In this document: piece after piece, positions 34,652-37,074 of the stretch | How positions within the stretch are numbered: the first letter of the stretch is position 1 | How the letters are laid out: the number at the start of each line of letters is the position of its first letter | Translations under genes and position numbers: made by a program | NCBI GenBank assembly: GCA_026984915.1 | Contig: JALSRG010000091.1 | Coordinates: forward strand, 1-37,074 | Source of the DNA: Marinosulfonomonas sp. | GTDB taxonomy: Bacteria > Pseudomonadota > Alphaproteobacteria > Rhodobacterales > Rhodobacteraceae | DNA length: 37,074 bases | Direction: 5' to 3' | Notes under the pieces: generated by a model | What the model was told of the DNA's origin: nothing | What the model saw: only the letters and a program-made list of their open reading frames with translations | Databases searched by the model: none

Positions 34652-35050
34652 ATGCGTCTCCCGTTTATGCTCATCGCCCTGTCCGGCCTGCTCTATGCCC
34701 CGGCAGGCAGCGCCAGGGGCGAAAACCCTGCCGAAACCGCCGTTGCCAGGACCGTTGCCGAAATTGTCACGTTCCGGCTGGCCCCGGGGGTTGATCAGGC
34801 CGGTTTCCTGCGCGCGGCCAGCCAAACCCGGGGGTTCGTTGCCGCCGCGCCCGGTTTCATCGCCCGCACCCTGACACGCGGCGATGACGGTCTCTGGACC
34901 GACTATATCCTCTGGCGGGACATGAAGGCGGCAAAAATGATGGCAGATGCTTTCATGTCCGAACCCTCTGTCAAACCTTTCCTGCAGGCAATTGACCCCA
35001 AAAGCGTGACCATGCGGCACGAAACGGTGCTGTGGCAGATGCAGCAATAG
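34652..35050 (+). CDS. Secreted antibiotic biosynthesis monooxygenase-like (dimeric alpha-beta barrel) protein
   Basis: The 132-residue protein starts at 34652 after AAAGGAAAG. An N-terminal signal peptide is likely (PFMLIALSGLLYAPAGSA, cleaved near residue 21). The mature part resembles the ABM/dimeric alpha-beta barrel fold: VAEIVTFRLAPGVDQAGFLRA (about 35-55), the PGFIARTLTRGDDGLWTDYILWRDMKAAKMMA segment (67-98) and the final VTMRHETVLWQMQQ strand. Members bind small hydrophobic molecules or haem; enzymatic action here is unproved. The WYL regulator gene follows after 35 bp on the same strand. Confidence 0.7.
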   Translation: MRLPFMLIALSGLLYAPAGSARGENPAETAVARTVAEIVTFRLAPGVDQAGFLRAASQTRGFVAAAPGFIARTLTRGDDGLWTDYILWRDMKAAKMMADAFMSEPSVKPFLQAIDPKSVTMRHETVLWQMQQ

Positions 35051-35085
35051 CTTGACCTTGCCCGGCGGGTCGGGGAATTTGCCCC

Positions 35086-35763
35086 ATGCGCCGCACCGAC
35101 CGCCTTTTTGAACTGATCCAGATCCTGCGCGACGGGCGCCTGCACCGGGCGCAGGACATGGCCGAACGGCTCGAGGTTTCGGTGCGAACGATCTATCGCG
35201 ACATGGATACGCTGATTGCCTCGGGGGTGCCGGTGCAGGGCGAACGCGGTGTCGGTTACATGATGACGGCGGCGATTACCCTGCCGCCGCTCAATCTGAC
35301 ATTGACCGAGCTTGAAGCCCTGCATCTGGGGATGGAGATCGTATCAAAAGCCACCGACAAGGAACTGGCCGATGCGGCCAAATCGCTGACCGCCAAGGTC
35401 GATGTGGTGCTGCCCGAAGACCGCGCCGCGCCCGCATCCGGCTGGGGGTTTGCCGTCTATCCCTTTGAGGACGCTGCCAAAGGGTTCAAATACATGCCGA
35501 TCCTGCGGGCCGCGATCCGCATGCAGCACAAGCTGGAAATCAGCTACAAGAACCGCAATCACGTCCTGTCCGAACGCATCGTTCGCCCGTTGCAACTGGA
35601 ATACTGGGGCCGGGTCTGGACACTGACAACCTGGTGCGAACTGCGCGAGGATTTCCGGGTTTTCCGGGTTGACCGGATGCAGGATGTCACTGTCCTGCCA
35701 TCGCAGTTTGGCGATGACGTTGGCAAAACCCTGTCTGATTACCTGCTTCAGCTTGGGGAGTGA
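35086..35763 (+). CDS. YafY/WYL-domain transcriptional regulator
   Basis: The 225-residue protein has an N-terminal winged helix (about 1-60): RRTDRLFELIQILRDGRLHRAQDMAERLEVSVRTIYRDMDTL with RTIYRDMD as recognition helix, then QGERGVGYMM as wing. Residues about 140-185 are a WYL-type ligand domain (LEISYKNRNHVLSERIVRPLQLEYWGRVWTLTTWCELR) in which YWG stands for WYL. Family members respond to small ligands or nucleic acids. It is cotranscribed with the preceding secreted protein gene and probably controls it through the palindrome at 34582-34605. Confidence 0.88.
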   Translation: MRRTDRLFELIQILRDGRLHRAQDMAERLEVSVRTIYRDMDTLIASGVPVQGERGVGYMMTAAITLPPLNLTLTELEALHLGMEIVSKATDKELADAAKSLTAKVDVVLPEDRAAPASGWGFAVYPFEDAAKGFKYMPILRAAIRMQHKLEISYKNRNHVLSERIVRPLQLEYWGRVWTLTTWCELREDFRVFRVDRMQDVTVLPSQFGDDVGKTLSDYLLQLGE

Positions 35764-35786
35764 TGTTTCGCGCGCGAAACATTTTT
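35763..35786 (+). terminator. Rho-independent terminator overlapping the WYL gene stop
   Basis: A perfect 20-bp palindrome (35763-35782, arms ATGTTTCGCG and CGCGAAACAT) begins at the last base of the TGA stop codon and is followed by T residues up to 35786. It ends transcription of the regulator gene and lies in the 98-bp gap before the convergent ABC gene. Confidence 0.8.
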
Positions 35787-35861
35787 CGCCAAGGGCTTGA
35801 TTTCATGGGCTTTGAACGCAGCTTTCCCGGAAGAGGCAACGGCCGGATCCGGCCGGGCGAA

Positions 35862-36968
35862 TCACTTTTGCTCTGCGCCCTCGCCGGTTTTCGGAAAAAC
35901 GAAACAGCGGGCGCGCGGCAGGGTCAGCCACATGGCCGTCCCCGGCGCGGGCAGAAACACCGATGGAACCGTGGCCTTCAGAAGCGTTCCATCGCATTCG
36001 GTGCGAAACTCGACCAGGCTTTCGTTGCCCATGAAACGGGCCCGCACGACCTTTGCCCGCGCGGCCACCCCATAATCGGTTGTCGGGTCGGGGCCGCGCC
36101 CGCCCCGGTCAAAATCAATCCGGATATGCTGCGGGCGCGAAACAATATCCACGCAGGTTCCGTCCGGCACTCCGGGCACCAGAAACTGGCCGAAAGGCGT
36201 GTCTGTCAGGGCGCCCTTGACGGTGCCTTCAATCACATTGACATCCGAAAAGAACGCCGCAGCCTCTTTATCGACCGGCGCATTATACAGATTGTAGGGG
36301 GCGCCCTGCTGCACGATCGCGCCGTTGCGCATCAGGGCGATTTCATCCGCCATGCGCATGGCTTCGGCCGGCTCATGCGTGACCAGCAAAACCGCCGTGC
36401 CTTCTTCCTTCAGCAAGGCCAGCGTTTCGTCGCGAATACCGTCGCGCAGCCGGTTGTCGAGCCCCGAGAACGGTTCATCCATCAGCATGATCGATGGGCG
36501 TGGCGCCAGGGCACGGGCCAGCGCCACGCGCTGTTGCTCGCCACCGGAAAGCTGGTGCGGATAATCCTGCGCATGATGCGCCATGCCGACACGCGACAAC
36601 AGGTTCTGCGCCCTTTCCGACCGATCGGCCGCCACTGCCCCTTTCAGGCCGAACATCACGTTTTCGAAAACGGTCAGATGCGGAAACAGCGCGAAATCCT
36701 GAAACATCATGCCGATGGAACGGCCTTCGGGTGGCACCCTGAAAACCGTGTCGCAGACCAGTTCTCCATCGGCATAGATTTCACCGCTGTCCTGCATTTC
36801 CACACCGGCAATGATGCGCAAAGTCGTGGATTTGCCGCAGCCGGACGGGCCAAGCAGGCAGGTCACCTGCCCAGGCATCACCCGCAGTGACAGATCATTC
36901 ACCACGCGACGGCCATCATAGGCGCGAACGATGTTCCTGATTTCCAGCCGTGGAGGGGGCTCTGCCAC
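35862..36968 (-). CDS. ABC transporter ATP-binding protein (FbpC/PotA type)
   Basis: The 368-residue protein is the ATPase of an uptake ABC transporter of the iron(III)/polyamine class. It starts at GTG (36966-36968) behind GAGGAAAAC. Walker A is GPSGCGKST (40-48), a Q-loop MMFQDFALFPHLTVFENV (about 87-104), the signature LSGGEQQR (about 140-147), Walker B IMLMDEPFSGLD (about 160-171) and H-loop THEPAEAM (about 197-204). The C-terminal part (about 240-350) is a TOBE-like regulatory domain. Permease and binding-protein genes are not in the window and may lie beyond its right edge. The 106 bp upstream hold a TTGCTAAATGC-TTGC element that weakly resembles an alphaproteobacterial Fur/Mur box; this is not a firm call. 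Confidence 0.9.
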   Translation of the reverse strand: MAEPPPRLEIRNIVRAYDGRRVVNDLSLRVMPGQVTCLLGPSGCGKSTTLRIIAGVEMQDSGEIYADGELVCDTVFRVPPEGRSIGMMFQDFALFPHLTVFENVMFGLKGAVAADRSERAQNLLSRVGMAHHAQDYPHQLSGGEQQRVALARALAPRPSIMLMDEPFSGLDNRLRDGIRDETLALLKEEGTAVLLVTHEPAEAMRMADEIALMRNGAIVQQGAPYNLYNAPVDKEAAAFFSDVNVIEGTVKGALTDTPFGQFLVPGVPDGTCVDIVSRPQHIRIDFDRGGRGPDPTTDYGVAARAKVVRARFMGNESLVEFRTECDGTLLKATVPSVFLPAPGTAMWLTLPRARCFVFPKTGEGAEQK

Positions 36969-37074
36969 AGGTCGTTTTCCTCATTGCCTCATAAACCCGA
37001 TCAAAACCATCGGAATTTCAGAAAGGTGGTATCAGCCCGTTGCCCGCCTCGCAAGCATTTAGCAACTGTATTTC

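Noticed and set aside
35760-36890. 376-codon plus-strand ORF
   Set aside because: It is antisense to the ABC ATPase gene, with no domain and shadow-like composition.
37030-37074. Fur/Mur or Irr box upstream of the ABC ATPase gene
   Set aside because: A TTGCTAAATGC-TTGC stretch on the minus strand is suggestive but matches no consensus well enough for a call.
1-37074. tRNA, rRNA, CRISPR arrays, insertion sequences or prophage genes
   Set aside because: No cloverleaf, rRNA motif, regularly spaced repeat, transposase or integrase was seen in any gap or ORF.

Overview
The window looks like a chromosomal segment of an alphaproteobacterium in the Rhodobacterales (Roseobacter/Paracoccaceae group). 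The evidence is the gene content and order: a form II CO-dehydrogenase-like coxSLM cluster, surE-pcm-nlpD, an alr-mlaE-mlaF block, tatABC followed by a DUF815 ATPase, and a Rhodobacterales-type conserved protein often mislabelled as PAPS reductase. Coding sequence is GC-rich and dense, with many ATGA overlaps. No rRNA, tRNA, CRISPR array, transposase or phage gene was recognised.

Layout. (1) 1-1425: the start of a small membrane-anchored protein (minus strand), infC with an AUA start codon, a terminator, and a small membrane protein. (2) 1503-11479, all on the minus strand: a molybdenum hydroxylase locus read as coxD-coxE, then a split YeeE/YedE sulfur-transporter pair with its own FNR-type promoter and terminator, then DUF1203-xdhC-molybdopterin-binding protein, then coxS-coxL-coxM. 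CoxL carries the AYRGAGR active-site loop, so this is a form II (CODH-like) enzyme whose substrate is uncertain. (3) 11640-16881, plus strand: glutaryl-CoA dehydrogenase, two tiny hydrophobic ORFs, a LysE/RhtB exporter, a conserved protein of unknown function, then pyrC-pyrE. (4) 17047-26198, plus strand: dnaB, alr-mlaE-mlaF-small membrane protein, an unresolved membrane ORF overlapping a pqiA-like gene, radA, cvpA and purF. (5) 26195-30183, plus strand: an SDR, a DedA protein, and surE-pcm-nlpD. (6) 30186-31582, minus strand: an AT-richer pair encoding a secreted trypsin-like protease and a small secreted cysteine-containing protein. (7) 31807-34431, minus strand: tatA-tatB-tatC-DUF815 ATPase. 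(8) 34652-36968: a monooxygenase-fold secreted protein and a WYL regulator (plus), convergent with an iron/polyamine-type ABC ATPase (minus).

How the genes work together. CoxD (AAA+ ATPase), CoxE (VWA protein), XdhC and the MoeA/CinA-like protein are the usual maturation set for the molybdenum enzyme formed by CoxS, CoxL and CoxM. The embedded sulfur-transport pair is punctuated as its own, probably oxygen-regulated, unit; whether it supplies sulfur for cofactor sulfuration is open. Most of the remainder is core metabolism and envelope maintenance. The points most worth a second look are the AUA start of infC, the FNR-regulated transporter inside the cox locus, the oppositely charged cytoplasmic tails of TatB and TatC, the protease and small secreted protein pair, and several clean inverted repeats in promoter regions.
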